Shown here: positions 31,366 through 43,057 of the stretch, one piece after another
How the letters are laid out: every line of letters begins with the position of its first letter
How positions within the stretch are numbered: the stretch's first letter is position 1
DNA from: Luscinia megarhynchos
Taxonomy: Eukaryota > Chordata > Aves > Passeriformes > Turdidae
Direction: 5' to 3'
DNA length: 64,000 nucleotides
NCBI GenBank assembly: GCA_034336665.1
Contig: CM067564.1
Coordinates: 42,484,975-42,548,974 of the forward strand
The notes under the pieces: model-generated
Seen by the model: the letters and a program-made list of their open reading frames with translations, nothing else
What the model was told of the DNA's origin: nothing
The model's database searches: none
Made by a program: the position numbers and the translations under genes

Positions 31366-34300
31366 ATGGCGCTGCTCCCCGTCGCGGCTCTCTGGGCTCT
31401 GTGCCCCCTCCTCACCCGGGCAGGTACCCACCGGCAGTGGGGTGGGGGGTCCTGGCAGAGCCCTCCCCCCATTCCGGGGACCCCCTTCCCAACCCCCCTG
31501 TCCCCCCCTGCGCGGTGCGGACCCCGAGGGCGAGGGCGGGGAGGCGTTCCGGGCAGGGCGGTGACTCACGGGGCGGCGGCTCGGCGCTGGGAGCTGGCAC
31601 CGGCCGCTGCCACCCGCCGTGTCCCCGCGCGCGTCCCCTGTGACCCCGCAGAGCCCCCTTCAACGGGGTAACCCCTCTGTCACCCGCCGTGTCCCCGCGC
31701 ACGTCCCCTGTGACCCCCGCAGAGCCCCCTTCAACGGGGGTAACCCCTGCTGTGCCCCATCCCTGTGTCCCCGCACATGTCCCCTGTGTCCCCGCAGAGC
31801 CCCCTTGAACGGGGTAACCCTCTGCCGCCCCCCCGTGTCCCCCGCACATGTCCCCTGTGTCACCACACACGTCCCCTGTGTCCCCGCAGAGCCCCCTTGA
31901 CCGGGGTTACCCCTCTGCCACCACCCCCGTGTCCTCACACATGTCCCCTGTCCCCAGCCATGACCCAGCAGAGCCCCGTTTAACGGGGTTACCCCTCTGC
32001 CACCACCCCCGTGTCCCCACACACGTCCCCTGTCACCCAGCAGAGTCCCTTGTCCTGGGGTTACCCCGCTGTGCCCCATCCCCGTGTCCCCACACATGTC
32101 CCCTGTGACCCAGCAGAGCCCCGTTTAACGGGGTAACCCCGCTGTACCCCATCCCTGTGTCCCCACGCGTGTCCCCCGTGTCCCCTGTGACCCCGCAGAG
32201 CCCCCTTGCCCCATCCCTGGGGTGACCCCGCTCTGTCCCCTCGCAGACCATCCTCCTGTCCCTGTCACCGTCACCGCGGCCATCGGCCAGGACGCGTGCT
32301 TGCCCTGCGGCACCCAGCCCTGGGCTGAGCTGCGCGGGGCCACCCTCAGCTGCACCCACCAGGCTGGCGGCCACCACGCCGTCCCCGTCCTTAGCCACCG
32401 CCTGGGCCGGCAGCCGCCGCCCCCCGAGCCCAGCTGGCAGCCGCCCGTGCAGCCCGAGAGCCGCTTTAGGGGCAGGGTGGCTTTCTGCGCCGCGGGGACA
32501 GGCGACAGCGACAGCGACGGCGGCGTGTGGCTGCTGCTGAGGAACCTCAGCCGTCCCGATTTCGGGAATTACTCCTGCTACGCCTCCCGAGCCGCGGCCC
32601 CGCAGCTCCTCTGCTCGCTGCTGCTGCAGCCCGCAGTGGCAGGTGAGACTGGGGGTGGCACTGTCCCCTTTGGGGTCCCCCTCATTCCCTGCTGTGTCCA
32701 GTGGTGGTGCCAGAATTTGGGGGTGTCCCCAATTCCCTGCTGTGTCCAGTATTGTCCCCATCTGGGTGGTGCCAGAATTTTGGGGTGTCCCATTCCCTGC
32801 TCTGTCTGTCACCTGTGTTGTCCTCTGGTCCAACCCTGTCCCTTTCTGGGTGGTGCCAGAATTTGGGGGTGTCCCCAGTTCCCTGATGGGTCCAGCTCTG
32901 TCGCCTTCTGATTAGTGCCAGAATTTTGGGGGTGTCCCCAATTCCCTGCTGTGTCCAGTGGTGGTGCCAGAATTTGGGGGTGTCCCCAATTCCCTGGTAT
33001 GTCCATCCCTCTCCCTTTCTGGGTAGTGGCAGAATTTTGGGGTGTCCCCAATTCCCTGCTGTGTCCAGCCCTGTCCCCTTCTGGATAGTGCCAGGATTTG
33101 GGGTGTCCCCAATTCCCTGCTGTGTCCAGCCCTGTCCCCTTCTGTTTGGTGCCAGAATTTGGGGGTGTCCCCAATTCCCTGCTGTGTCCAGCCCTGTCCC
33201 TTTCTGGTTGGTGCCAGAATTTGGGGGTGTCCCCAATTCCCTGCTGAGTCCAGCCCTGTCCCCATCTGGGTGACTCCAGGTGTCCCTGCTCTGCCCCCCC
33301 TGCCCAGTTTGGGGTCCCCACATTCCCTTGCCGTGTCTGTCTGGGGGTGCCGCAGTCTGGCAGGGCACAGGGAGGGCGGGGCCGTGTCCCCAAGTGCCAC
33401 TGTCACCCCAGGGGTCCCCGAGGCCGCCGAGCCCGACATGCTGCTGGTGATTTGTGTCCTCACGGCCGCCTTCACCGCCGTGGCCATCGGGGTCATGGTG
33501 TGTGCCCGCTGCCAGGGGCACTGCTGGGGGCGCACAGGTGGGTCTGGGGGCACGGGGGGCATGAAAGCGGGGTCCTGGGGGCACAGGGGGTGCTGTGGGA
33601 TGGGGGCAGTTGGAGACCCCCTGGTCCACTGGGGATGGGATTTTGTGTGGGGAGAGGTTTTCCTGCTCCTTTGTGGAGATGGGAATTGGGATGGGATGAT
33701 GGGATGATGGGATAATGGGATTATGGGATTATGGGATGGGAATAGGGATGGGATGGGATAATGGGATAATGGGATGGGATGGGATAGGATGGGATAGTGG
33801 GATTAATGGGATAATGGGATAATGGGATGGTGGGATAATGGGATGATGGGATGGGATGGGATGGGATAGGATGGGATGGGATGGGATAGTGGGATAATGG
33901 GATAATGGGATAATGGGATGGGATGGGATAATGGGATAATGGGATGGGATAATGGGATGGGATAGGATGGGATGGGATAGGATAGTGGGATTAATGGGAT
34001 AATGGGATAATGGGATGAGGGATGGGATAATGGGATGGGATATTGGGATGGGATATTGGGATAGGATGGGATAGTGGGATAGTGGGATAATGGGATAATG
34101 GGATGGGATGGGATATTGGGATGGGATATTGGGATGGAATGGGATAGTTGGATTAATGGGATAATGGGATAATGGGATGGGATGGGATGGGATAATGGGA
34201 TAATGGGATGGGATGGGATAATGGGATGGGATATTGGGATGGGATATTGGGATAGGATGGGATAGTGGGATAGTGGGATAATGGGATAATGGGATGGGAT

Positions 34301-35207
34301 GGGAATATTGGGATGGGATATTGGGATGGAATGGGATAGTGGGATTAATGGGATAATGGGATGGGATAATGGGATGATGGGATAATGGGATGGGATAGGA
34401 TAATGGGATGGAATGGGATAATGGGATAATGGGATAATGGGATAATGGGATAATGGGATGGGATGGGATAGGATGGGATGGGATTAATGGGATTAATGGG
34501 ATTAATGGGATAATGGGATTGGATCCATGGGATCTATGGGATCCATGGGATGATGGCATAATGGGATAATGGGGTGGGGTCATAGGATCTATGGGATTAA
34601 TGGGATGGATGGGATGGGCTCCAGGAGATCCGTGGGATAATGGGATATGGGATAGTGGGACAACAGAATAGCAGGACAATGGGATATGGGATCATGGGGA
34701 TAATGGGATTTATGGGATGGATGATATGGGGTCCATGGGATGGGATAATGGGATTTATGGGATGGGATTGATAGGATCCACGGAATTCATGGGATTTATG
34801 GGATAATGGGATAATTATATGGGATGGGATTTATGGGATTTGTGGGATTATGAGATAATGGGATGGGATCATGGAATTGTGGGATCATGGGATTATGGAA
34901 TACTGGGATGATGGGATGGGATAATGGGATGGGATAATGGGATGGGATAATGGGATGGGATAATGGGATGGGATGGGATGATGGGATGGGATGGGATGGG
35001 ATAATGGGATGGGGACAGGGGTGTAGCTGGTGACAGCACGAGGATGGGGACAGGGTGGGGATGGGAGCAGCTCTGTGTGGGGTCGGGGCTGCCCCATGGC
35101 CCCCTCACTGTCCCTCAGCGCGGGGCCCAGCCCAGGAGCCTGGAGCTGCAGCTGGAGGGGAGGAGGGACAGGTGGCCTTGGGTGACATGAAGAGTCTCCA
35201 CACCTGA
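31366..35207 (+). CDS. Unnamed single-V-Ig-domain type I membrane protein (4 exons, 222 aa)
   Basis: Exons: 31366-31423, 32247-32642, 33412-33537, 35119-35207. All joins are GT-AG and phase 1, the usual phase for Ig-domain genes. The chain has a signal peptide (MALLPVAALWALCPLLTRA) and a V-type domain opening with VTAAIGQDACLPC. The F strand shows the canonical D-x-G-x-Y-x-C (DFGNYSC). NLS and NYS are N-glycosylation sites. A membrane helix (LLVICVLTAAFTAVAIG) is followed by a Cys-rich juxtamembrane turn and a short tail with no ITIM, ITAM or long basic motif. AATAAA follows at 35447. The domain resembles B7/butyrophilin-type V domains in general form, but I do not recognise an orthologue. 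An immune receptor or ligand role is only a guess from architecture. Confidence 0.75.
31620..32220. repeat. ~60-70 bp minisatellite in Ig-gene intron 1
   Basis: Units contain GTCCCCTGTGACCCCGCAGAG, CCCCCTTCAACGGGG and TAACCCCTCTG. Each unit repeats a CCCGCAG or CCAGCAG string like a splice acceptor. The true acceptor at 32246 lies just after the array. Confidence 0.93.
32660..33290. repeat. ~60-65 bp minisatellite in Ig-gene intron 2
   Basis: Units TGGTGCCAGAATTTGGGGGT plus GTCCCCAATTCCCTGCTGTG and TCCAGCCCTGTCCC, about ten copies. No coding signal is present on either strand. Confidence 0.95.
33675..35025. repeat. (GGGAT)(AATGGGAT)n satellite-like array in Ig-gene intron 3
   Basis: About 1.35 kb of GGGATGGGAT and GGGATAATGGGAT units with GATTAATGG and GATATTGG variants. 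A shorter array of the complementary unit (CATCCCATAATGC) lies at 36655-36835. Confidence 0.97.
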
Positions 35208-35446
35208 GGCCACCCCCAGCTGTGACAGGTCCAGGTGTGACACTGGAGCAGGACACGGCCCCCGACTGCCCCCAAATAGGATGTTCTGGGACAGGGGTGC
35301 AGGCCTGGGGGGGTTTGGGGGGTGCACGATGGTTTGGGGTGGGGGGCTCTGCTCGGACCCCCAGGGATGGGCAGGGGACAGCTCAGGGTCACCTCACCCC
35401 CCCCCCAGGGTCCCATGGCTGGGGGGGGACAAATGCTGAGACCCCA

Positions 35447-35452
35447 AATAAA
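35447..35452 (+). terminator. Polyadenylation signal of the Ig-domain gene
   Basis: AATAAA, 240 nt after the stop codon at 35205-35207, is the first canonical hexamer downstream. Confidence 0.6.
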
Positions 35453-35514
35453 GAGCGTTGCTCCAGAGGGGGGTGACCCCTTCTTCCCACCCGCGGGGGG
35501 GCGGGGGGCTTGGG

Positions 35515-36370
35515 GGTGGGATGTGGGGTACGGGGGGACCCTTTTAGGGGTGGCTGTGGGGGTGTCCCTGTTTCAGGGTGGGATGTGGGAGTACGGGGGG
35601 ACCCTTTTAGGGGTTGGTCCCGGGGGTGTCCCCATTTAGGGACACGCTGTGGGGGTACGGGGGTGTCCCCGTTTCGGGGTGGGCGTGGGGGGTCCCCGGG
35701 GTGTCCCTGTTGTAGGGTGGGTGTGGGGCACCCCGTTTAGGGACGGGCTATGGGGATCACGGGGGTGTTCACATTTTGGGGTGGCTGTGGGGGGTCCCGG
35801 GGGCGTCCCCATTTAGGGACAGGCTGTGGGGATCACGAGGGTGTCCCTGTTTTGGGGTGCGTGTGGAGGTTCCCGGGGGTGCCTCAATTTAGGGACAGGC
35901 TGTGGGTTCGGGGGTGTCCCCATTTAGGGACAGGCTGTGGGGGTCCCTGGGGTGTCCCTGTTTTGGGGTGAGTGTGAGGGTCCTTAGAATGTCCCCGTTC
36001 AGGGGTGGCTGTGGGGGTCCCGGAGATGTCCCCCTTTAGGGACACCCTGTGGGGGGTCACGGGGGTGTCCCCGTTTCAGGGGTGGCTGTGGGGGATCCCG
36101 GGATGTCCCCGTTTAGGGATGGGATGTGGGGGGTCCCAGGATGTCTCCGTTTCGGGATGGGATGTGGGGGTCCCGGAGATGTCCCCCTTTAGGGACACAC
36201 TGTGGGGGGTCACGGGGTGCTCCCCGTTTCAGGGGTGGCTGTGGGGGATCACGGGGGTGTCCCCGATTAGGGACACGCTGTGGGGTACAGGGTGTCTCCT
36301 TTTAGGGGTGGGCTGTGGGGGGTCACGGGGGTGTCCCCGTTTCGGGATGGGGATGTGGGGGATCCCGGGG
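35515..36370. repeat. ~45 bp minisatellite downstream of the Ig-domain gene
   Basis: Units of TTAGGGACACGCTGTGGGGG, TCACGGGGGTGTCCCC and GTTTCGGGGTGGCTGTGGG. They fill the spacer up to the promoter-like block at 36380. Confidence 0.95.
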
Positions 36371-36379
36371 GTCCCCAGG

Positions 36380-36550
36380 TGCGCTCGTTCCCTCACGGCC
36401 GCTGGGCGGCGCTGTGGGCGAGGGCCCGGCTGGCCCCGCCCATTGACACGCCCACATCACCATATTTGGCCGTGTGACGTCAGATCCCTCCAATGGCCAC
36501 GCCCCTTGTCCCGCCCGCATCCCAAAGGCGCCGAGGGGGAAATTTGGGAT
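36380..36550. promoter_or_regulatory. Orphan promoter-like cluster (CArG, CRE, CCAAT, GC boxes)
   Basis: In a unique GC-rich block I read CCATATTTGG (perfect SRF CArG box) at 36460-36469, TGACGTCA (perfect CRE) at 36475-36482 and CCAAT at 36490-36494. CCCCGCCC-type GC boxes lie on both sides. No start codon with a plausible exon follows on either strand. It may be an unannotated first exon or an enhancer. Confidence 0.4.
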
Positions 36551-36654
36551 ATTTGGGCTCCTCCGCCTGCTGCTCCCGTTCCTCTCCTCCTCCCGTGGTG
36601 ATCACTGCGGCTCGGGGGGACCACAGAGCCTCCCCTTCCCTTTCCTGTGCCCTC

Positions 36655-36835
36655 CTCTCCATCCCATCCCATAATGCCATCCCATCCCATCCCATAATGC
36701 CATCCCATCCCATCCCATCCCATAATGCCATCCCATCCCATAATGCCATCCCATCTCATCCCATAATGCCATCCCATAATCCCATCCCATCCCATAATCC
36801 CATTCCATTATCCCATTATCCCATCCCATCCCGTG
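36655..36835. repeat. (CATCCCATAATGC)n array
   Basis: Short array of ATCCCATCCCATAATGCC units. It is the reverse complement of the Ig-gene intron 3 array in unit sequence. Confidence 0.95.
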
Positions 36836-36894
36836 GATCCCTGGGAGAATGGATCTGCTGGTTGGGCACACAAACCTGATGGGTGGACACGTGG

Positions 36895-37280
36895 ATTTTT
36901 TGCAATTTTTTAGGTCTTCTTTCCCAATACATTTTCAAGAAATCCTTGGAATTTTTGCAGATTTGGGGTAGTTTAGTGCAGATTTTAGGACTCCTATGGG
37001 CATTTTAATGTGATTTTTGTGGGGGTTTTGGACATTTAAAATTATTTTCTCCGGATTTTTTTTCCAGCCTTTTTCCTGTTTTTTTCCTTAGAAATCCCTG
37101 GAATCTCACTGGATTTTGAGGCCATTTTGATTTTGTTTTTTTTTAGGGCAGATTTTAAGACCTTTTTGGCCTTTTCAGTGTGATTTTTAGGGGATTTTTG
37201 TGTTTCTTGGTGCAAATTTTGGGGGGATTTTTTGGGTTTTTTAGGCTGAATTTTTTTCCAGATTTTTCCTGATGTTTCTC
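36895..37280. repeat. T-rich block related in inverse to ARSA intron 3 repeat
   Basis: The string GTGATTTTTAGGGGATTTTTG and its surroundings match the reverse complement of the A-rich units at 7085-7960. About one and a half units are present. It is noncoding. Confidence 0.7.
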
Positions 37281-38030
37281 GAATTTTGGGGGGTCACAGG
37301 GGCTCCTCCCAGCAGCATCCCAAGGAAATGATTGTTCTGGCAGTTGGACTGTGACCCTAAAAGCACAAAGGGGATTTTTGGGTTTGGTTCCTCTTTCTGA
37401 AGTTCTCATCTTCCTCCGGAAAGAGCCGTGCCAGCATCTCCTCCCACGGGATTTCCAGCTCAGATGTAGAAGACAAATAATTTTTTAAATTAATAAAAAT
37501 GATAGTAACAATAATAATAATAAATTAGATTATAACAGTGAGGCAGTGCTCCCTCCAAGCAAAGGCTGATGGCACAAGGGGACAGCTCTCATCTCTGCCT
37601 GCACCAACCAAGAAAACTGAAATGTGAGGCAAAAAAACAGGGCAAAATTCATCCAAAAAATGGGATTTGAGGGTTGGATCCTGTTCTGGAAGGGAACTCG
37701 TGTCCCGAAGTGTCACCAAAGCGTCACAATTTTGGCAGCAGAGGGGAATGGGTGCAGTTTGGGTTCCCACTTCCCCGTGCTGGAGAGTCACTGAGGATGC
37801 AGTATCAGCACTGGAGGAGTTTTGGGCTGATTTCAGCAAATTTTGGGTCACGTCCGTTCAGGGAAACCCCGAATCACCGCAGCTGGCCACGTGTCAGGGA
37901 TGCCAATGTCCCTGTGTCCCTCGGGTCCCTTCCAGGAGTGTCAGGCGGGGCAGGAACCAATCACGAATAATGGATCCCCATTATTATAGAACTCCACAGT
38001 CCCTCCGAGCTGCGGGGGTCTCTGGGTTCG
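37281..38030. other. Spacer without recognisable gene
   Basis: Mixed unique-looking sequence with an A/T run (AATAATAATAATAAATTAG) near 37510-37530. Short frames on both strands have no start context, splice partners or familiar motifs. Confidence 0.5.
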
Positions 38031-38039
38031 GGCGGGTTC

Positions 38040-38320
38040 GGGAAGGGATTGGGCCGAGCCGGGATGGGGAAGGGCTGCGCTGGCCCTTTAAGGCACGGAC
38101 AGGTGCGGCGGCGCAGCGCTGCGCGGGGGCGGGACCGGCGGTTTGAGTGACAGGGAGATTGACCAATGGGAAGGCAGAGCTAGGAAGACTCATCCAATGA
38201 GCGGGCGGGAAGGGGAGGGGGCTGGGCTGAGCGCGGCTGTTCTCGCTGCGGGGCGAAGCGGGGACCGGTCCCGCTCGGCTCCGTTCGGCTCCACTCGGCT
38301 CCGTTCGGCTCCGCTCGGCC
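38040..38320 (+). promoter_or_regulatory. TSPAN33 CpG-rich promoter and 5' UTR
   Basis: CpG-dense block with CCAAT at 38163-38167 and again at 38194-38198, about 30 bp apart, each followed by G/C-rich boxes (GAGCGGGCGGG). Five tandem copies of a TCGGCTCCGTTC-type decamer (38272-38318) immediately precede the start codon at 38321. No TATA box is seen. Confidence 0.65.
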
Positions 38321-41300
38321 ATGGCGAGGCGAGTGGCGGCCGCCGCCGGGCCCCTGGGGGATGATTTCTCCTTCGTGAGCCCGGTGGCCAAGTACGTGCT
38401 CTTCTTCTTCAACCTGCTCTTCTGGGTGAGTGCGGGGACACCGGGACACCCCATTCCCGAAGGACAGCCGGACCCTGCGGCTGTCCCCATCCCTGCGCCC
38501 CGCTGGGACACCGCCATCCCCGGGACCCCCCATCCCTGAGATCCCACCGGGACCACCAGTCTTTGGGGCTCTCTCCATCCCTGAACCCCTTTGGGACCCC
38601 CCCATCTTTGGGACCCCCCCATCTTTGGGACTCTCTCCATCCCTGAACCCTATTGGGACCCCACATCCCCCGGGACCCCCGGCCCTCTCTCCACCCCTGG
38701 AATTATTTGGGACCCCACATTCCCAGGATCCCCCGACTCACCTCTATCCCCAGCACCCCACCAGGACCCCCCTGATTTTGGAGGTGTCTCCATTGGAATC
38801 CTCTCTTCTCGGGACCCCTGGAGCCCCCCAACCCCCGTACCCCACCGTGACCCCTCATTCCTCAGGGACTGCAGACCCCTGGGAGCGTTCCCATCCTTTG
38901 GGATCCCTCATTCCACAATCTACAGAGGGGGTTTCCCCATTCCCCGAGAGTTTTTGGGGTCCTTTGGATCCCCATCACTTCACTGGGACCCTTCCTGGCC
39001 CCACAGCGGTGACAAACGCCCAGAGCCCCTCTTGTCCCCAGCCCACTCCTGAAATACTTTTTTATTTCCCATGTTTGGGGGCCTTTTGTTTTTTGGGGGT
39101 TTTTTAACGTTTTGAGGGATTTTGATGTTTTTGAGACGTTTTATGTTTTGGATATTTTTTTATGTTTCAAGGACTTTTTAAAAAATTTTCAGAGACTTTT
39201 GTACCGCTTGGGCGGTTTGGGGTTTTTTATACTTTGGTGAGTGTTTTTGCAGGGGTTTTTTTGCGGGTTATTTCCGTGTTTGCAATCCTGTATTTGAGGA
39301 AGTTTCTCGCTTCCGATAAACCACATACCTGCGTCCAGCCACCCGTAGAGGAACAAGCGCTGGCTGGTGGGTGGGGACAAAGGTCACCTCCGGGGAGGTG
39401 GGGACACGGTGGACGCCGCGTGCCAGTGGGAAACTGAGGCAGCTCCGTTTGCATCCCTGACTCTGGGGGGCGCAGGGGGGGCGCGGGGTGACACCTGCGT
39501 CCCCCTGCAGGTGATCTCCATGGTGATGGTGGCCGTGGGGGTGTACGCCCGGCTGCTGAAGCACGCAGGTGAGCTCGGGGGGCTGCCCGCGCTGGGGCTG
39601 GGCTGCGGGGTCCCGGGGCTGGCAGTGCTGGTGACAGCTGGCTGTGACAGAGGCGGCCATGGCGTGCCTGGCGGTGGATCCCGCCATCCTCCTCATCATG
39701 GTGGGCGTCCTCACCTTCCTCATCACCTTCTGCGGCTGCATCGGCTCCTTGCGGGAGAACATCTGCCTGCTGCAGCTGGTGAGTGCTGCCAGTCCCTGTG
39801 GGGACCCTGGTGGCATCTCAGTGTCCCTTCTGTGCCACCTCACTGTCACGTTCCTTGTCCTGCAGTTCTCCGTCTGCCTGACCATCATCTTCCTCCTGCA
39901 GCTGGCGGTCGGCGTGCTGGGCTTTGTCTTCTCTGACGAGGTACTGGGGGGAGCACTGGGGTGCTGGGTGACCCCAGTCCTGTCCTGCTGGGTGACAGCC
40001 ACGCTGGTGTCCCCATTTGTCCCCCAGGCACGTGGGAAGGTCAGCGAGATCATCAACGGGGCCATCGTGCATTACCGGGATGACCTGGACCTGCAGAACC
40101 TCATTGATTTCGGGCAGAAGGAGGTGACTGGGGGGTCTGCAGGGTTGGGGTGTCCCTCCAATGGGTGAGGACATGTCCCCACTTCTGTGCCAGGCTTTAA
40201 TCTGTGGGGCAGCACAGCCTGGGGACGTTGGATGGCTCTCCCAGCAGGATTTGATGTTCATGGCGACGTCCTGCCCGGGCAGGGGGAGGGTGGGAGCACG
40301 AACAGCCCTGAGTGTCCTGTCCCCCTGCTGGGCTGGGTCCCCTCCCCGCTGAGCCCCGTGTCCTGCCCGCAGTTCAGCTGCTGTGGGGGTGTCTCCTACA
40401 AGGACTGGTCCCAGAACATGTACTTCAACTGCACGGCCACCAACCCCAGCCGCGAGCGCTGCGCCGTGCCCTTCTCCTGCTGCCTGCACGACCCGCAGCA
40501 GGTCAGTCCTGGGCTGTCCTGGGGGACCCTGCCCTGGGCTGTCCTCACATCCCCTGGGCTGTGCTGGGCCTGGAGCCCTGCCCAAGGGCACTGATGGCAA
40601 TGTATGGACTCCATCCCACACCCTGGCTTTGGGTTCCCTGTTCCACACGTTGGGTTTGGGTCCCCCGTCCCACCTTCTGGGTTTGGGTTCCCCATTTCAC
40701 CTTCTGGTTTTGGGTCCCCCATCCCACCTTTCTGGGTTTGGGTTCCTCCATCCCACCTTCTGGGTTTGGGTTCCTTGTCCCACACTCTGGGTTTAGGTCC
40801 CCCATCCCACCTTTCTGGGTTTGGGTTCCTTGTCCCACACTTTGGGTTTGGGTCCCCCATCCCACCTTTCTGGGTTTGGGTTCCTCCATCCCACCTTTCT
40901 GTGTTTGGGTTCCTTGTCCCACACTCTGGGTTTGGGCTCCCCATCCCACCTTTCTGGGTTTGGGTTCCTTGTCCCACCTTTCTGGGTTTGGGCTCCCCAT
41001 CCCACCTTTCTGTGTTTGGGTTCCTTGTCCCACACTCTGGGTTTGGGCTCCCCATCCCACCTTTCTGGGTTTGGGTTCCTTGTCCCACACTCGGGGTTTG
41101 GGTTCCCTGTCCCACCTTTCTGTGTTTGGGTTCCTTGTCCCACACTCTGGGTTTGGGTTTCCCCATCCCACACTCTGGGTTTCAGTTCCTCATCATAAAC
41201 TCTGGGTATGGGTTCCCCATCCCACTTTCCAGATTTGGGTCTCCAAATTCTCCTTCTGGTTTTGGGTTCCCTGTCCCACTCTCTGAGTTTGGGTTCCCCC

Positions 41301-42677
41301 ATCCCACCCTCGGGTTTGTGTCCCTAAATCCAGCCTGTGGGTTTGGGTTCCCCATCCTGACCTTTGGTTTTGGGGACTCCTGGGTGGAAATGCTGTGGTG
41401 AGCTGGGGGAGAATTCTCCCTCTGCAGAGCTGGAATTGGCTCTTTGGGGGCAGGTGGCTCTGGAGGACACCCCACCAGGGCAAGGGCCAGACCTCCTGCT
41501 CACCCCCCACTGCCCCCCAAGAGCAGGGACCCCAGCGAGCTGTGTCCCCTCTCCCAGGCTGTCATCAACACCATGTGTGGCCACGGGATGCAGGCCAGGG
41601 GCTACCTGGAGGCCAGTGCCTTCATCCACACCAACGGCTGCATCGACAAGCTGGTCAACTGGACCCACAGCAACCTCTTCCTGCTGGGGGGCATCACCCT
41701 GGGGCTGGCCCTGCCCCAGGTACGGGGGGAAGGCCCCATCCCAAAGCTCTGCTTTCTGGGGGTTTTTGGGGAGCTGCTCTGACAGTGGCTGACTGCAGGA
41801 TGGTCAGCTGGGATGGCGTTTGGGATGGGGGAGTGATGTAAATGGCAGGCACGGGGGTATGGGGTGACACTGCCTGGTGTTGCTCAGTACCTCCCTCTCG
41901 GTCTTTCTCTCCCTTTCTCTTGCTTTTCTCTCCTTCCCCTTCCCTCCCTCTCCCTTTCTCTCCCTGCTTCATTTTCCCTTTCCCCCTGCTTTTCTCTCCT
42001 TCCTCTTCCTTTCCTTCCATTCCTTTCCTTTCCTTTCCTTTCCTTTCCTTTCCTTTCCTTTCCTTTCCTTTCCTTTCCTTTCCTTTCCTTTCCTTTCCTT
42101 TCCTTTTCCTTTCCTTTTCCTTTCCTTTCCTTTCCTTTCCTTTCCTTTCCTTTCCCTTTCCTTTCCTTTCCTTTCCTTTCCTTTCCTTTCCTTTCCTTTC
42201 CCTTTCCTTTCCTTTCCTTTCCTTTCCTTTCCTTTCCTTTCCTTTCCTTTCCTTTCCTTTCCTTTCCTTTCCTTTCCTTTCCTTTCCTTTCCCTTTCCTT
42301 TTCCTTTCCCTTTCCCTTTCCTTTCCTTTCCTTTCCTTTCCCTTTCCCTTTCCCCTTTCCCCTTTCCCCTTTCCCCTTTCCCCTTTCCCCTTTCCCCTTT
42401 CCCCTTTCCCTTCCCCTATTCCCCTCCTTCTTTCTTTTCCCCTCTCCTCCCTCTTCCTCCTCCTTCTCCCTCCCCTCTCTTCCATCTCCCCCTTCCTTTC
42501 CTTACCTATCCCCCTTTCCTCTCCCCTCCTTTCCCCACTTTCTTCCTCTCTTCTTTCCCTTCCCTCCCTCTCCAGCTGGTGGGCATCATCCTGGCTCAGC
42601 TCCTGATCAACCAAATCCGCGACCAGATCAAGCTGCAGCTCTACAACCAGCAGCACCGTGCAGACCCCTGGTACTGA
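38321..42677 (+). CDS. TSPAN33: Tetraspanin-33, TspanC8 subfamily (8 exons, 284 aa)
   Basis: Exons: 38321-38425, 39511-39568, 39651-39778, 39866-39940, 40028-40123, 40373-40501, 41558-41719, 42576-42677. They total 855 nt and all are GT-AG in phase. Four membrane helices are visible: YVLFFFNLLFW onward, LLIMVGVLTFLITFCG, VCLTIIFLLQLAVGVLGF, and LFLLGGITLGLALPQLVGII. The large extracellular loop has the CCG motif and eight cysteines (CC, C, C, CC, C, C). That places it in TspanC8, the group that escorts ADAM10 to the surface. NCT and NWT are glycosylation sites. The length matches human TSPAN33 (283 aa). SMO follows on the same strand, as in other amniotes. Confidence 0.97.
38515..39300. repeat. 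Irregular repeats in TSPAN33 intron 1
   Basis: At 38515-39000 there are degenerate GGGACCCCCCATCTTTGGGA-type units. From 39060 to 39300 the intron turns T-rich (TTTTTTGGGGGTTTTTTAAC style) with no tandem register. Confidence 0.7.
40605..41385. repeat. ~30 bp minisatellite in TSPAN33 intron 6
   Basis: Units TCTGGGTTTGGGTTCCTTGT and CCCACCTT or CCCACAC, about 25 copies. The 200-320 codon frames here are repeat-derived. Confidence 0.96.
41890..42575 (+). repeat. (CCTTT)n pyrimidine tract in TSPAN33 intron 7
   Basis: About 680 nt of nearly uninterrupted pyrimidine on the coding strand. The (CCTTT)n core lies at roughly 42015-42340. It runs without break into the exon 8 acceptor at 42575. Confidence 0.96.
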
Positions 42678-43057
42678 GCCAGGGTGTCCGGGGCATTCGC
42701 AGATCCCGGATCAGAGAGACGCTAACTCACTGACTCCAACCCGCGGGGAGAGCCCCAGGGGCTCCGCTGGACAAGAGGGAACGCGGAGACTCCGCTGCTG
42801 GGCTCGGCCTGGAGGTGCTGAGCTGGAGAATCGCTGAGAATCGCTGTCTGTCCGTCCGTGCTGCTGTTGCACTGGGATGTGCCTCCCCTCTCCGCTGGAG
42901 AAGGACATTTGTCTGTCTGTCTGTTTGCACCGAGCTGCCTTCTCGCCCAGACTGCTGCCATTCCCCTCACGGCCGGGTGCCCGTGTCGGTGTCGCTGGGT
43001 GCGGGGACAGCACCCTGAGGTGCTGAGTCGGTGCCGGGCTGTGCCACTTGCAGGGAC

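Noticed and set aside
33675..35025. Possible telomere-like or centromeric repeat
   Set aside because: The unit is GGGAT/AATGGGAT, not TTAGGG, and the array is an intron inside a plausible gene.
41694..42733. Lys/Glu/Gly-rich and Phe/Leu/Pro/Ser-rich frames of 254-320 codons
   Set aside because: Both are readings of the (CCTTT)n tract in TSPAN33 intron 7.
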